Below, in pieces: positions 22,263 through 37,000 of a stretch of 64,000 bases of DNA. Position 1 is the stretch's first letter; each line of letters starts with the position of its first letter. The position numbers and the translations under genes are program-made. The notes beneath the pieces are model-generated. The model saw only the letters and a program-made list of their open reading frames with translations. It searched no databases and had not been told where the DNA came from. The stretch is from contig NC_091135.1 of assembly GCF_041381155.1 (NCBI RefSeq), positions 48,411,086 to 48,475,085 on the forward strand. The letters run 5' to 3'. Source of the stretch: Argopecten irradians (Eukaryota > Mollusca > Bivalvia > Pectinida > Pectinidae).

Positions 22263-25071
22263 TGAATCTGTTGACATGAAGCTTAAAAATACTAGTTAAA
22301 ACCGTTAGGTATTCAACAATATTTAATATTTTGCTTATAGAGCTACTGGAATCCTGGATAATGGTTCGTGTGTCTAACATACTATCAGACGTCCCTTATA
22401 TCTTAATTGCAGATTTGTGTAGACTATGTCTAAAAATGTATTTGATATCAGAAGTGTAATAAAATTAATTTCATTTGCATTAATATGCATTTGCAAAAAA
22501 ACTAAATTATCTAACTTGTTCAACTCGAGTATCTATATTGATTCTTTAGGCCCAACAGCTATGCTGATATTCCGCGTAAAAATTTAATTACACGGCTGCT
22601 GGCGAGAATAGAATAATGAAATCAATGAAAATTTGGCCCTAAATGAACTAGGTGTCGTTGACTCAACCAGACAAACAATGTATGTAGAACCAACGCAGTG
22701 TTTTGAACCGATTCCACGGTAAACAACATGCTCATATTCATGATTTACTATATTTATCATAACTTACTTAACAATAAAAGAAAATAAATGTTAATTTACG
22801 TAATACGGGTTGTCTTATGTATACCGACGTCATCCTAATTACTTATCGCGCAGTAGTTGACTGTAAATGCGTTATTCAGTAAACAGTAAAACGAACTTTC
22901 ATTATTTACATAGATTCATACAGATAGTTTATTTGGTGTTGTCAGGTCATAGATATAGATGTCGTTAAAATTCCGTTTTACCTTTTTTTTTTTTTTTTTA
23001 AATTCTGGAACAAATAGTGAAATATCAGAAGGAAAGGAATGAACAAAGTGAAGGAAAACCATGGAAGGAGATATGATGAACATTGATAAGCCGAAATTTG
23101 TGCGTAGTGGATTGTGTACTTGTGCCATCTGGGTCGAGAAAGATCATTCACGCAGTCTTAAACAATGCTTCTTTTTTAGTGAAAATGTCTTAACTATAAT
23201 TTATGATAATATAAACGAAGGCCTTTCACATTCTTTTCATATACCTGCACCTTCTTACATCCTATCTTTACCCTTCCCTTATCCACACTTCCACAAAAAT
23301 ACTATTTTATTGTTAATGTCATCTTGTATAATTTTGTGTGTGTTACCTAATATTGTATGGCAAGGGCTTAATATAAGTTGGAAAACTTGTGCCCAATCCT
23401 ATAGTACATATTTGATACAATAAAATATGTTTAAACTAATAGTAGACCTTTAATTAAAGACTCTAAAATTACACTAAAACCCACCATCTTTGTATGGTAA
23501 GTCCGAAAAAAAAGCTAGAAATCGTTGCCTCGTCGCCTACGTGACAGAAAACAACTTACACCCGTTACAAGACCTTTAACAAGTTTTGTTTTAATGTTTA
23601 TCATGTCTTCGCATATTTTGATAATTTATAGATGTACGGAATTGACTAGAACTTACGTATTATTCTACTACATCAATAAATAATCTGTTACCGGTGAGAA
23701 TTCCTAATTAGCATTTATACAACATTATGTTCTTGTTCAATTGATTTAAGTGATACACCAGGTTACAAACGAGACTGATTACGGCCCAATATTTACACTT
23801 ACTATATACAATGTTTACAAATTGGGGATTTGAAGTAGGTTTGTACTTGCAGTTTACCTACTGCTGATTTAACATAGATGCATAATAAACTAAAATTATG
23901 TATAATTGATATATCTTTCACCATGTGCCGATAATGTCATTTTTACGTCTAAAGTTTAAAAACAAATACATAATACGTGTGTTTGACTTTTCGACTATTA
24001 CCAGAGATTTACTATATAAATCTCTGCTATTACTCAATAGAAATTATCGTATCAATTAAAATCTTTCTAATGAATGAAAGATAAAGTTCGGAATAATTCA
24101 GGTAAAAATGGCAGTAATCTGAAGTGAATTCTGGTATTTTGTTGTGATCGTGATTTTATATAAGAGTTTTTCATTTCAACTGATATAATGGTCTCTATAT
24201 TATAAATCTTCTTCAGTTATCAAGTTGATGGTTCACTTTGCTATTATTTATTTATGTGTTGATATGTTTCGTTTTATCAATTACGTAACAAGTGATTTGG
24301 AAATATAGGATAAGATATGTTTACATTTTAAATCTACAATAATTGTCAAGTTGGTGGTTCAAATCGCTATTTGTTTTTACATGTTTGGTTTTATTAATTA
24401 CATTGCAAGTGGAAATTTGTTTCTATGTAATAAGATATGATTATGTATTTGATAAGCTGGTACAATTTTGTCGTGGGTTATCATACCTGTATCGGAGTCC
24501 CCTGTGATAAATCTATGTTATCATCTATCAACATGTTTGTATCACGACTAGATCAGCATTTTGCACCAATATTTCAGATGCAAATCAATAATTGATGATA
24601 CAGAAATGAACCAAATTTTTGCCATGTGCAAAGACTAAGCACGTGTGCAATCCCATTGCAAAATCTTCTATTTGTCATGCACGTGAGGAATTTACTCATC
24701 AGTTGATAAGGTCACAGAGGTGAATAGATTTTGATTGGCACACGCCACATTATTATTAGGCTATCTACCTGCATAGTTCGCTTCAGGTAAGAGGTGACTG
24801 ACAAATGGAATCATACGAATACCGCGGTAACCACATTCTCTTTGTACTGAAAAGACATTCGCCTCATCTGACCCACTTCGAGCTAGTTAAGTCTGTTTGA
24901 TTCGTCCTAGACAAAATAGCAATATCATGTCAATGACAACAGCCGGATAGCTACACAGTATAATGCAGTGGACGTAAAGGAGGGCTTTGACTTCGGCGGC
25001 ATATACCTTGTTGAAGATTTTACACTTTCCTGTGGGCAGAACTTGGATAAGGATTTAAAGTGTGGCTCAAA
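22263..25071. other. long intergenic region, promoter side of the transporter gene
   Basis: Mostly A+T-rich non-coding DNA. A 120-codon frame at 23061-23423 has no recognisable domain and ends on an AATAAA, so it may be another repeat's 3' end. A poly(T) run is at 22982-22999. GCTTCAG followed by GTAAGAGG near 24785 could be the donor of a noncoding first exon of the transporter gene, but this is only a guess. Confidence 0.45.
24002..24026. repeat. short palindrome of the ACCAGAGA...TCTCTGCT type
   Basis: CAGAGATTTA and AAATCTCTG flank a 6-nt centre. The outer context (TTACCAGAGA on the left, TCTCTGCTATTACT on the right) is the same as that of the longer palindrome at 58319-58358, so the two are probably minimal copies of one foldback element. 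Confidence 0.5.
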
Positions 25072-28000
25072 ATGGAGAATCCTGTTTTTGTTGGTAAGTT
25101 TATAAAATGTTTGAAATAAGTACAATGCGTATCATGGTTGACATGATCATGTATCTATCGCTACTGTATATATTGACATTGTGTGTCCATTTACAATAAT
25201 ACCCCACGGCATTTCAGACTTTAAACTCTCTTACCACATGTTTGCTCACCATGCTAGTTATCACATGAAGTATTTTCTTGATTTATGCTTTATACATGCA
25301 GGTATGTAATCTGTTAAGATACATGTGTGTTACAAGGTGTATTTACGCTTTAAATGAAGACCATTGTGACTTAAGCCTTGACATATCACCAAGTATAAAC
25401 CATTTATGGATTATTGCATTAGATAAGACAGTGGATAATTAATACATAAACAAAACAAAATTAAACCACTAGGGTTCTAAAAGTATCATTCTTGCTGCTC
25501 GCGTGAAGAAATTTGTATTTTATTTATTTTATGAAGTTAAGACGTATACAAGGACGGCATTGTGACTGATTGAATGTTTACGTTGTTAACTTAAAATGCA
25601 TCATTTCGTCATAAAACAACAGGCATCATTTTTGTTTTGTTTGATTCTACATTTATTTAACGCCTGATTATAAAACTTGATCTCCTCAAATGTGCGAGAT
25701 GTATAAATATGTATATGAATTAGGAGTTTACAGCTTTTGTTTGTTTATATATTGATATACTTTGGTACATAATTTCAATATTGAAGAAGACACAAAACAT
25801 GATATCCTACTTGGTTACACGGTACTTTGAAAGGCCAAACTAGTCATCCCACTCTTATAGTGATATGGCCGTTGTCAAGCAGGAAACGCAACCACAATAT
25901 GTATCAATGGTAGTCTCTAGAAGAGTCCACGTTATCAAACTGGAGTGGACTTATCTGCGGATGAATGACAAAATAAACAAAATGAAATGATGTACATATA
26001 TATAATCAGGCTTGCGATCTTATGACACCTCTTTTGAACGCTGATTACATGATTTGACCGTATTCACCATCTCTTATCCGGAGACAAAAGACCCGTTACA
26101 TCACTGTCTGAACTTCTTTGTTTGTACCGTCTGTCCTTTATATGTATCTTATCCTTCCCAATTTTCGACGGCTATTAAATTCTGGCTGATAAAGCTTTAT
26201 GGAGGAACACTATCCAGTACTATATGATAGTATATTGATTTTGTCAATAACATAGTAAAATACCGTGTTGACGTTCCCAGTAAACGATGACAACAATTAC
26301 ACCGAACCAAGCAGTAGGTCTCCCATATCTAATTATAGAAAAGGACTCGATGTGCTTTAGACACTAGAAAACGTAATTTGGTTTCCGAACCTTGTATAAT
26401 TTATTCCGGATATATACAATTTTCCGCAAATATTATAAGCTATACAACTAACGGGTCAACAGTTACCTATGGTTGGTCATGATACATACGCAATTTAGAT
26501 CACCTTAGGCATGTTCAAGTGCATCATATCGACATTAGGGGATAATCTTTTAAAGATTTTATGAGTAGCAACAATAAGTAAATGTTTAATTTATTCTTAT
26601 CAAATACTTTATTGCTAAATATGCTATATACATCGTTCTCTCGGTTGCCAATATCTAAAAGATACGTTGACCAATATTCTAGCCATTCGTGGAATTCAGA
26701 AATCAAGGGACACAGGAAACAGTTAAGTCATATACTCAAATAATTTGACTTAAATCTATACTAACAAATTTGTTTTATAAAATGGGTTAGAAAACACAAC
26801 ATGAACCGTACATCAGTCTCCCGAACGATAATCACAATCATCATACACAAAACATTGCATATAATTATACAGCCGTCCTTAAATGACCATTTGATAGGAC
26901 TTTAAACATGATCATCCAATGACTTTTGGTATTAAATGTATTGATATCAATTAGTGACCCGGTTCATAATGAAATCACGTGCTTAATTGAGAAATGATTG
27001 CAATCGTCCAAGACTAGCATCATATGATGTTGTCCGAAATTTTCTGAAATGAAATTAATTCACCCAGGTTAAGTCACAAACTTAAGTAAGAAGAGGAAAT
27101 TGTGTTGATTTGTATTGCTCTGTCAGTAGCTTCATCTGTTGAAGAATTATGTATAGAATTTAGTTGTAGAACATCAAACACAATTCTAATTGCCAAGCGT
27201 TAGAGATACGGATGTTACTGTTAAGAAATCATTATTTCCAAAACATATAGCAGTGCAAAATAATCTGGTTATAACTTGGTACACATGACTTCCCATGGGG
27301 GTTGCTACATCATTCAACAGATTGAAAATTACAGACATCAGTTTGCTTATAAAGCACCATTCGTTACACCGAGATTCAAATCTAATTACGCTTTATCATA
27401 CTCGAGTAAACAATAGTCTGTAGATAAGGCCTTATCGCTCGACATTCTTTCTTTTATAGACCACAACATTATAGTATACCCACTAGTATAAAGTCGGGGT
27501 TAAAACGACAAGACTTCGACTAGAATTGGTATATGTTGTGAAATAACACTTGTACAACGTTTCTATATCAAACTGATCCTATACTAATGCTATGTAGGGG
27601 ATACACGGTACTAAACGTAGGTTGGTGTTTTTATGGGTAAACCAATTCCTCTAAGTGATATCGTCCCATATCCAAAATGGAATTGACTGGAGAACAAAAG
27701 TTAGCAAAAGACAACTTGCAAACACATATCATTAAAGATATTTCAAATATTGCTAAGCACAAAATAATAGCCATGATGTTTTAATTTCTATACTGTATTA
27801 ATTAGAGATATTCCAAGTCGTATCGAAAATCATTAGGCTACCATATACCTGGAGAATTACCCACTTTACAACCGGTGCACATAATACCTCCTACCTAAAA
27901 AGTTATTAGAAAAAACAAGTCGTATTTTATGTAATTTTATATGACCAGATGTATGCTAGTTGTAGATGTCGTAACAACGTTATGGTATCAACACAATCAA

Positions 28001-31000
28001 TATTCTTACTAAACTTTGACTTGGATTATATAACAAGTGATAAAAGCTAAACCTAGAGGAGTCTATATCCACGTATCTATGCACACCGGCAATATTTCTT
28101 CACGTGAATTTTACGTGAGCTGGGGCGAATAGAAAAGTGAATTTCACATGAAAGGGCGTTCAAATGAAATTCACGTTAAGAAATATTGCCTGTGTATAGC
28201 TCTATATTGGAGTTATGCATTTTGCACATTACACTGATTTAGACGAATTCATGGTCATTTCACGCAACAAATGTATAATTACCGTGCTTGATTTTGTGGG
28301 AAAGGTTTAGTCTGGCCGGAGTTTTTCTCAAGGAGACCAAACACTATGTCAATATTTCACGCACGGGATAGTTCGTTAAGAAATTTAGGCATATATACTT
28401 TTATGTCGTGAGGGAAATCCTAGTAATTATTTTCTTGTTATCCCCCGCCCAACGAAGTTGGCGGGGGATATACAAATGGGTTCCGTCCGTCCGTCCGTCT
28501 GTCCGTCCGTCCGTACGAATGGTTTCCGGAGCATAGCTCTAAAACCAGTAGAGATATTTCCACGAAACTTCATACACACATTGGTCTTATGGTCTAGTAG
28601 TGCCTTTTGCTATTTTTAGGTTTTCATTTTTTTTCATTTTTTCCGGAACCATGGAAACATTGCTGAAAATATCATATTTTTGTACCAGGTTCGTTTCCAG
28701 AGAATAACTCTAAAAACAAAAGAGATATTTCCACGAAACTTCATAGACAAATTGGTCTTATGGTCTAGTGGTGCCTTTTGCTATTTTAAGGTTTTCACTT
28801 TTTGTACTTTTTTCTGTAACCATGGAAACATTGCTAAAAATGACAGATTTTTGTGTAAGAATCGTTTCCGGAGCACAACTCTAAAACCAGCAGAGATATT
28901 TCCATGAAACTTCATACACACATTGTTCTTATGGTCTAGTAGTGCCTTTTGCTATTTTTAGGTTTTCACTTTTTGTGCTTTTTTCTGTAACCATAGAAAC
29001 ATTGCTGAAAATATCATATTTTTGTAGCAGGTTCATTTCCGGAGTATAACTCTAAAACCAGCAGAGATATTTCCACTTCATAGACACATTCATTTTATGG
29101 TCTAGTAGTACCTTTTGCTATTTTTTTGGTTTTCATTTTTTGCACTTGTTCCTAGTTTTTTTCATACACATAAGTCTCCACAATCAAACTTACTTCAGCT
29201 TTGATATCTCCATTGGCGGGGGATCTGAATGACTATGTCCTTGTTTGATATATATTATGTATGTGTTGCTGGTATTGTAATTGTCATAATCTATGATATC
29301 ATATCGGAAGTGTATTAAAATTTGAGGGACGTGGATTGCGAAACATATACTTTTAACAAATTGTTTTTTCCGGAAAATCCTTAACACTGACTATGCAGCT
29401 TAAGCTTATTACAGTTAAGGCTAAAACTATTTGTTCTATATATTAACCTGTTTAATACGACGTCCTTTATTTCACATCTAAATAGAGTCATAAACAGAAC
29501 TCTGCGACACACATCAATCCAAAGCAGTTTTGAGCAAAGGTTTATCGTCAATGTTGCTTTTGTTCATTAATGCTGTCCTTCGCGAATATATCGAAACAAA
29601 GGCCTTACAAATACTGATATTTTTTAATGCACTAACATAAATATATTTAGTCTGTAGCATGCTGTGAAGAACGAGTACAAAACCATTGTCATTTGGAAAG
29701 TTGATTATATGTACTGTCTTAAGTAATTCACGGTAATCGACTTCTTTATTCTGCCATGTGTTGGTATAAGATTCTATTGAATTGTTTTTAAAGTTGATCA
29801 CCTCTATATCGATATGTGAATGTTACATGTGTCAAATATGCTTAAACCTTTAAAAGATAACATTTTTAGTTGAACTTCGCATTTCTTTGGAAGCTCGTGT
29901 TTTCTTGTATAGTACATTTATTTAACTGTAGACCTACACACACGTGTTTTTTGTGTTTTTTTTGAGGTGATGTGTTTTGTACATTGTAAATATTTTCTTT
30001 TAAGAAAATATTTATATACGATTGTATGTGAGGATTAAAGATACATAATCGATTCTGATTTATTTTGTTAAGCCTTTTTTCTAATGCTAAATTATAATGA
30101 AGCTTTAAACACGTACATACTAATAGAATTAACAACTGTGGTAGAAATGGATAATTAACCAATATATTAACGATATACCATAGTTAATGGATATCTGTTT
30201 CAGATGACTCGGACGGCAAAAATAACGATATCCGAAAGAGAATAAAAGAGTTCCCGGAAGATGAAAAAGATGGAACTACCAAACCTACCACCGTGAAGCT
30301 CAAAAAGCAGGTTGGGCTCATCAGCGGGACTTCATTTATTGTCGGGACAGTCATTGGTAAGACTATATTAGCTCAGGACGACACTCCGTATGTTGGCTGT
30401 TAACATCACGTTTACATACAATCTTAAACTTTAATTAAGAAATATGTAAATGCAATAGCAACAGCAGTAGCTACATTAAGCATACGATTCCGTTTTATGT
30501 TTTGATCATAATTCCTGCAGCAGACACCATCGTCTTGATCTAAAATGGCAATAACGGTTAATGAATTTCATTAGTTCCCTTAATTGTTTTCATTTTTATA
30601 ATATATCTTTTAACATTAACTCTCTGGTGTGTTGGTCTACGTTGGCTCTGTTGAAACCTTCTTATCTAGCTTTACGGCGTTAAACATAACAACGCAAGTC
30701 TGATGATTATAAAGTTATTTATTTATACGATTTTTTTCTCTATCAATGGTCCTTTTTGTCGTTGATCGAATTAAGAAAGAGAAAACAAATTGTATGATAT
30801 AAACTCACTTCTTTTTTTCCAATGAGGTAGATATACAAAATGAAAAACAAACAACATTTGAATTAAATATTTTATCGTTGCAGGGTCCGGGATCTTTATC
30901 TCTCCGAAAGGTGTACTTGAAGAGACCGGGTCGGTAGCGCTGAGTCTAATCGTCTGGGCAGGAGCTGGTCTATTGGCACTGATGGGTATGTATATGTGGA

Positions 31001-34000
31001 TGATTTTTGGTGTTACTTAAGAGGTTATTCCATTGTATACATCTAATTGCTACCGTTCGGTTTATTAAATTTAATGTCATATAAACAATCTGGGTCATAT
31101 TAACGGTGGAAGAGGGGGTTCCATTCGAAGACACAGTTTAATCTTCAACTTGAAAAATAGTACAAAATAAAAAAATCAAACGATTGTACGAATTTGCACG
31201 CAAAATCTTTCAGAAGAGCCAGGTGTTTCAATAGAGAAGGAGATCTATGCTCCATCAGTGGCACCAGACTAAAAAACTATCCTTTCACATTATAACGAGA
31301 TTTGGGTGATATTTCACTAATTCCGAAAGTAGATATATTTAAGTCCATACTGTATTCAAGGGAAAGCAATAGATTGCCTATACAATTATTATGTCGAACT
31401 TGAAATTCCCTTAGTATTTAATGATCACATGTAGCGAGTCTATGTACATAATTTATAACAAGATACGACTGCAATAAAACACGTCTTTCACGTCGTCAGA
31501 ACCAAAATATATGTGGATTATTGTAATAAATCGTGTCATGATTTCTAGTGTTATAGTATAAAATGGACCTCTTGACTCACTTACCTTGTCCGAGGAGTGT
31601 TTACTAAGCAGTTAATCAAATCATGTGAAGAGTCTAAAACTTTGTTTCATAACAATCGAACACCGGTTTTGCATCTGTAAAACAGTTTCTATCGAGTGTT
31701 TTATTACTCCTAATATCAACAAGGACGCTTTAAAGACGCATAAACACGGAACTATAGCAATATTAGACACGTTTGTATGTACATAAGTCGGATTAAGTGA
31801 AATATTTTTTCATGGAAATATTTGCTGATATTTTTTATTCTTTGTTAATTTCGGCTTCCAAAACTAAAATTCTACCTATATGTTTCTCATAAATACAGTC
31901 ATATATTAAATACATCTAAAATAGATAAAATGCCAACTCCTGAAATACTGCGATCTTTAATCTGAATTGTGCTATCAAGTAAGCATAGTTATTATCTGTT
32001 AGCAAATTAATACCGAGGTACATCTGTAATATATGGATAGGAACTGTTTACAATTCAAACTTCAGGTAATATATCGGGACCATGGATGGTGTTTAATTGT
32101 GTTACATTTTTAAATTGTGTTACACTTTCTTTTCACAAAGGGTCTTTATGTTATGCGGAACTAGGAACACTAATCAGAAAATCTGGGGGAGAGTATCAGT
32201 ACATCAAACAAGCGTACGGAAACATCCCCGCGTTCTTGTACGCATGGACGTCCGTCATTGTCATCCGAACATCCTCTATGGCCATCATATGCCTGACGTT
32301 CGGGGAATATGTTGCCACATTCTTCCCCTATTGCGGCAGTCCGGAACTCCCGACGAAATTGGTGGCAGCACTAGCCATTTGTAAGTTTTCATATTTAGGG
32401 TGGTACAACCGATAACACTTATTTCAAAAAATAACTAAAGAAAGTGCTAAACAAAGCCAAGTTATCTGTGTATATGTAACCTATTCATTAACTCTATAGT
32501 TAGATCATGGGATGATTTGAACTGGGTAAAAAACGGACAACAGAGATTTAATTTGCCGTCATTTAAAAACTTTTAACCTTAACATAATGGGAAAATCACA
32601 TGAACGTCAATCTGAACATCTACTCTTCATTCTATAGATGTTCCTGTCATTTTACATATATCTTTATATTGTTACACATAGAATTATCCTGATAAGAGTA
32701 TGGTGATACATGAAGTAACTATATTTAAATTAATTTCAGTGACACTGGCCATCATCAATTGTATCGACACTCGCCTAGCTACTCAGGTCCAAGTGTTCTT
32801 CACCATCGCCAAGCTGGTGGCTCTGCTCATCATCTCCGTTGGAGGCGTAGTCCGTATGGCACAAGGTTGGGTTTAGTATTGCTCATCGTCCTGATACAAA
32901 TGTTATATTTTTGTTTTTAAAATGTCTTCTCTAAATAAGTACCTATGTAAGCATATGTTCTGTAAAATATTTTAACGTTCGCTTTGCCATTGTTGAGTAG
33001 AAGCGTTGTTAACGTAGGCCTTTGCATAGCAGTGTGCCAATGCAAAGCGAACTGTTTAGGGTAAAACTTATTATCTCTGTTTAGGAAATATAAAAGAATT
33101 ACAGCGTGGATTTGAGGGGACAACAAATTCGCCGTCTACAATAGCGCTGGCTTTCTACGATGCTTTGTGGTCATATGACGGATGGTGAGTACGGTTGGTC
33201 TGTCACATACCATCTGGATGGTGAGTACAATTGGTCTGTCACATATCGTCCGGATGGTGAGTACGATTTGTATGTCACATATCGTACGGATGGTGAGTAC
33301 GATTTGTATGTCACATACCGTACGGATGGTGAGTACGATTTGTATGTCACATATCGTGCAGATGGTGTGTACGATTTGTATGTCACATACCGTGCGGATG
33401 GTGAGTACGATAGTTATGTCACATACAGTACGGATGGTGAGTACGATAGTTATGTCACATACCGTACGGATGGTGAGTACGATTGGTTTGTCACATATCG
33501 TACGGATGGTGAGTACGATTTGTATGTCACATATCGTGCAGATGGTGAGTACGATTTGTATGTCACATACCGTGCGGATGGTGAGTACGATAGTTATGTC
33601 ACATACCGTACGGATGGTGAGTACGATGGGTGTATCACAAACCTTAATCTTTGACAAGAAAAAACTTATTAAAAGACATGTTTGATGATACTACTTGTAA
33701 GGAGATTTGGTAGCTTATATGAACGTGTTTTCCATTCCAATTTCAACAAGATGTTCAGACATATTTTGCACTTTATTGATTACGACCAATCTATCTCAGT
33801 GAACTCAAATCTGTATTATTGAACTATTGTATCATGTCGTTATATGTATGTTTTCTCTCTTTTGTAAATGTTTGTGGATATGAGCATTTTCCCTGTACAA
33901 TTTAGTAATCAGCCTTTTGTGGGGGGGTTTTCAGACAAACTGTTCTGTTATGTACTCTTTCTTAAAGTGCTAGTTTCTGCTTATGTTGTTTAGCGCTCGG

Positions 34001-37000
34001 CATAAAGAGCGCTTGCGTTGCCTTATCGTTTTGCACATTCGTTACCGCAAAAACAGTGTTGACATACGCCAGTGTATTTTGTAACCTAGGCCAGCTACTG
34101 TACTATGCAGTTGAAACGCCCATATCCATGAACCTTCACATTTTGGCTGACAGTTTTTTTCTGATTATTGATATTGAACATGATGTTTTAAATATGATAA
34201 TGAAAATTCTCTTCCAATATTTTTATAGGAACAATCTGAACTATTTAACAGAAGAAATGAAAAATCCTAAAAAGTAAGTATTTCATTACTATGGCACATC
34301 AAATATTGGATTTTATTAAACTTTTAAAGTCTTTTCCATTTCATTCATTCAAGCTTTGTCAAGCAAAAGTTAACAGTTATTTGTATGAAATAAATACATG
34401 TTTTAATCATTTAACTATATGAGCTTTATTTAGATAAATTTAAAAGTAAAAATGCTGGCCAACAATCAAGCGATGTCTCCTTTCATTACACCAATTTTTC
34501 ATGTAAATGCTTTCGGTTTCGCACAAATCAGTTTACACGAATGCGTATCTTGAATCTGGTGGTGTTCACATGAAAAGAAATTAATAGGATATGAAAATCT
34601 ATTTACGCAAGCCTTCCTTTCTCATATCATACAGGAATCTGCCTCGTGCTAATGTATTCGGCATCCTCCTCGTGACCTTTATATACCTGTTGACCAACGT
34701 ATCTTACTTGACCGCCATGACGTCAGCAGAACTTTTAGCCTCAAATGCAGTGGCAGTGGTAGGTATAGTACTGTGATTTCAGACTAAGAGTATATATGCT
34801 GTAATAGTGATATGATTGCGTGTTTTACTAAAGGTCCAATAGCTTAGACACAAGACAAATCAAGATGAGAGATGAGTCAACTCAATTCAGAGATATTTAT
34901 ATTTTCTATTTAATCAATAATTAAACGTGTAGTAACAGGTTTACTTAGCTGATAATAGGACGTTAAGCAAATATCAACCAACCAAAATCATTATTAAAGT
35001 TATTTATATGATATCGACTTGGTTCCCCTTTTCAAAAAACAACTATTTGTTTCTATTGAACTGATATTTCGAATTTTTAATTCACTATCACGATAGAGGC
35101 CGCGGTGGATGTGTAGTTAAGGTGTCTCAATATATTACCACAAGCCCTCCACCTCTGGATCGCGAGTTCGAATCCCATGTTAGGCAGTTGCCGGGTAGTC
35201 CAGTTTTCCTCCGCCATCAAACCTGGCACATTTTTTCATGACCTTGGCTGTTAATAGGACGTAAGACTTACCAACCCAAACTATGAGGGTGTTGCTTTCT
35301 TTGCTAGACTTGGGGTGACCGTATCCTAGGCGGGGCAGCCATCTTAATGCCGCTTTCTGTCCTCTTTTCTACATTCGGAGCAGCTAATGGAACACTGTTC
35401 TCGGGTGGCAGGTATACATCATGTGTTATTGGTATCAATTGCTTAGCAGTGTCTGTTTTATTAATTATAAATCATTATAAAGTGAACCAGATAGTGTTGA
35501 TTAATTATAATTTGTATTGAAATTGAAATGATGTAACTAACGTTATCGCTACTCGTTTCTCAGGATTTGATTTTAAAAAGGACTGTGCCACCCTTTCCTG
35601 TTTTCATGTACAATTTGGTCTTGGCTGGCACATTACAAATGAGGTTTTTGATGAAACATTTGTTTTCATTTCCGCGATATACTAGTATCTGATGTACCCA
35701 TGTTATAGATATTCATAAACATTGAGTTTGTGTGTCAGTTCCTTTACTGTCGCCTTTTTAAAATCCATTTTGAGTATGTTTTCTGTATATCCAATGAGTT
35801 TAGCTGCACATATTCATGGATAATCGGCTGTTCAGTTAGTATCCACATCTGTTCTGTAGGGTTGTCTATGTAGCTGGTAGGGATGGAATGCTTCCTGAAC
35901 TGTTGTCATATGTAAACTGTAAACGCTCAACACCAGTGCCATCAATTATATTCACAGTGAGTATGTTTCATAATCTTTAATATTCAAACAATATATTAAA
36001 GAAATAACATTAATAAGTACATTGTGTTGGTCATTCAACAATCTGGCATAACGTTGGATGTATCGATTTGATACCAATTATTACAAGACTCGATACGTTG
36101 GTGTATCTTCTTTTTAAACATTCGTCTCATGACTGTGACTTTGGAGCTGCGGATTTCCCCACATATGACCATAACATAATGAAGGAACGTGTGAGCTCGT
36201 AAAGCATATGAAAAACATTGAGAAGAAAAATACGACTACGTTAAACCTGAATTTGAATCTATCTTCAGACGATCATTTCCATCGCCATGGTTATTCCCGG
36301 TAACCTGTCGGAGCTGATAGACTTCTTTAGCTTTACCGCTTGGATCTTCTATGGCGTGACAGTCAGTACCCTGATAGTGTGTCGATACACCATGAAGGAC
36401 GTGGAGAGGCCGTTCAAGGTAAAGTAGTCTTCTAACTGGACAATGGTAGTTAGTAATTCTATAATGGCTATGAAAATCTAGTAATTTAATCACTTGCTAC
36501 CTGCTCACTAAATGTGAAGACTTTTAAAGAGTCACAACAAAAACATACCGCAGGCTCCCATTCACTCACGCACTCACACATGCAATGCACCGCATATACA
36601 TAAGAACATCTTTAAATGTCTCTGGCTGTTATTGAATATGACATTAATCTAACCAACCAAACAAAAGTGAAAACCTATCGGATTAAATTGAAATCGATAT
36701 TTTTTGCCAAAAAATCATTTTTTTTCTCTTTTGATCAATTTTGTACATTCTATTATGTTTGTTTTCATTTGTTAAGGTGGCCTTACCGATTCCCATCCTA
36801 TTTGTACTTATGTCGATCTATCTGGTGATCGGCCCCATCATCCAGAGTCCCCAGATAGAATTCCTGTACGCCTTCTTGTTCATCGTAGGGGGACTCATAT
36901 TCTACATCCCCCTCGTCCACTTCAAACTCACCATCCCTTTAAGTAGCTGGGGTAAGTATGTGTTAAAGGTAGGATTATTGCCGGATGTCTATTGAGATCA

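Noticed and set aside
23061-23423. 120-codon frame
   Set aside because: No recognisable domain, no splice context; it ends by an AATAAA in non-coding-looking DNA and could be an element's 3' end. Kept only as a note.
32097-32384. 95-codon frame overlapping transporter exon 4
   Set aside because: Out-of-frame reading of a real exon whose own frame gives the conserved SLC7 sequence.
33136-33685. Long open frames of 160-173 codons on both strands
   Set aside because: They are produced by the 36-bp repeat, whose length is a multiple of three; the translations are 12-residue repeats in every open frame.
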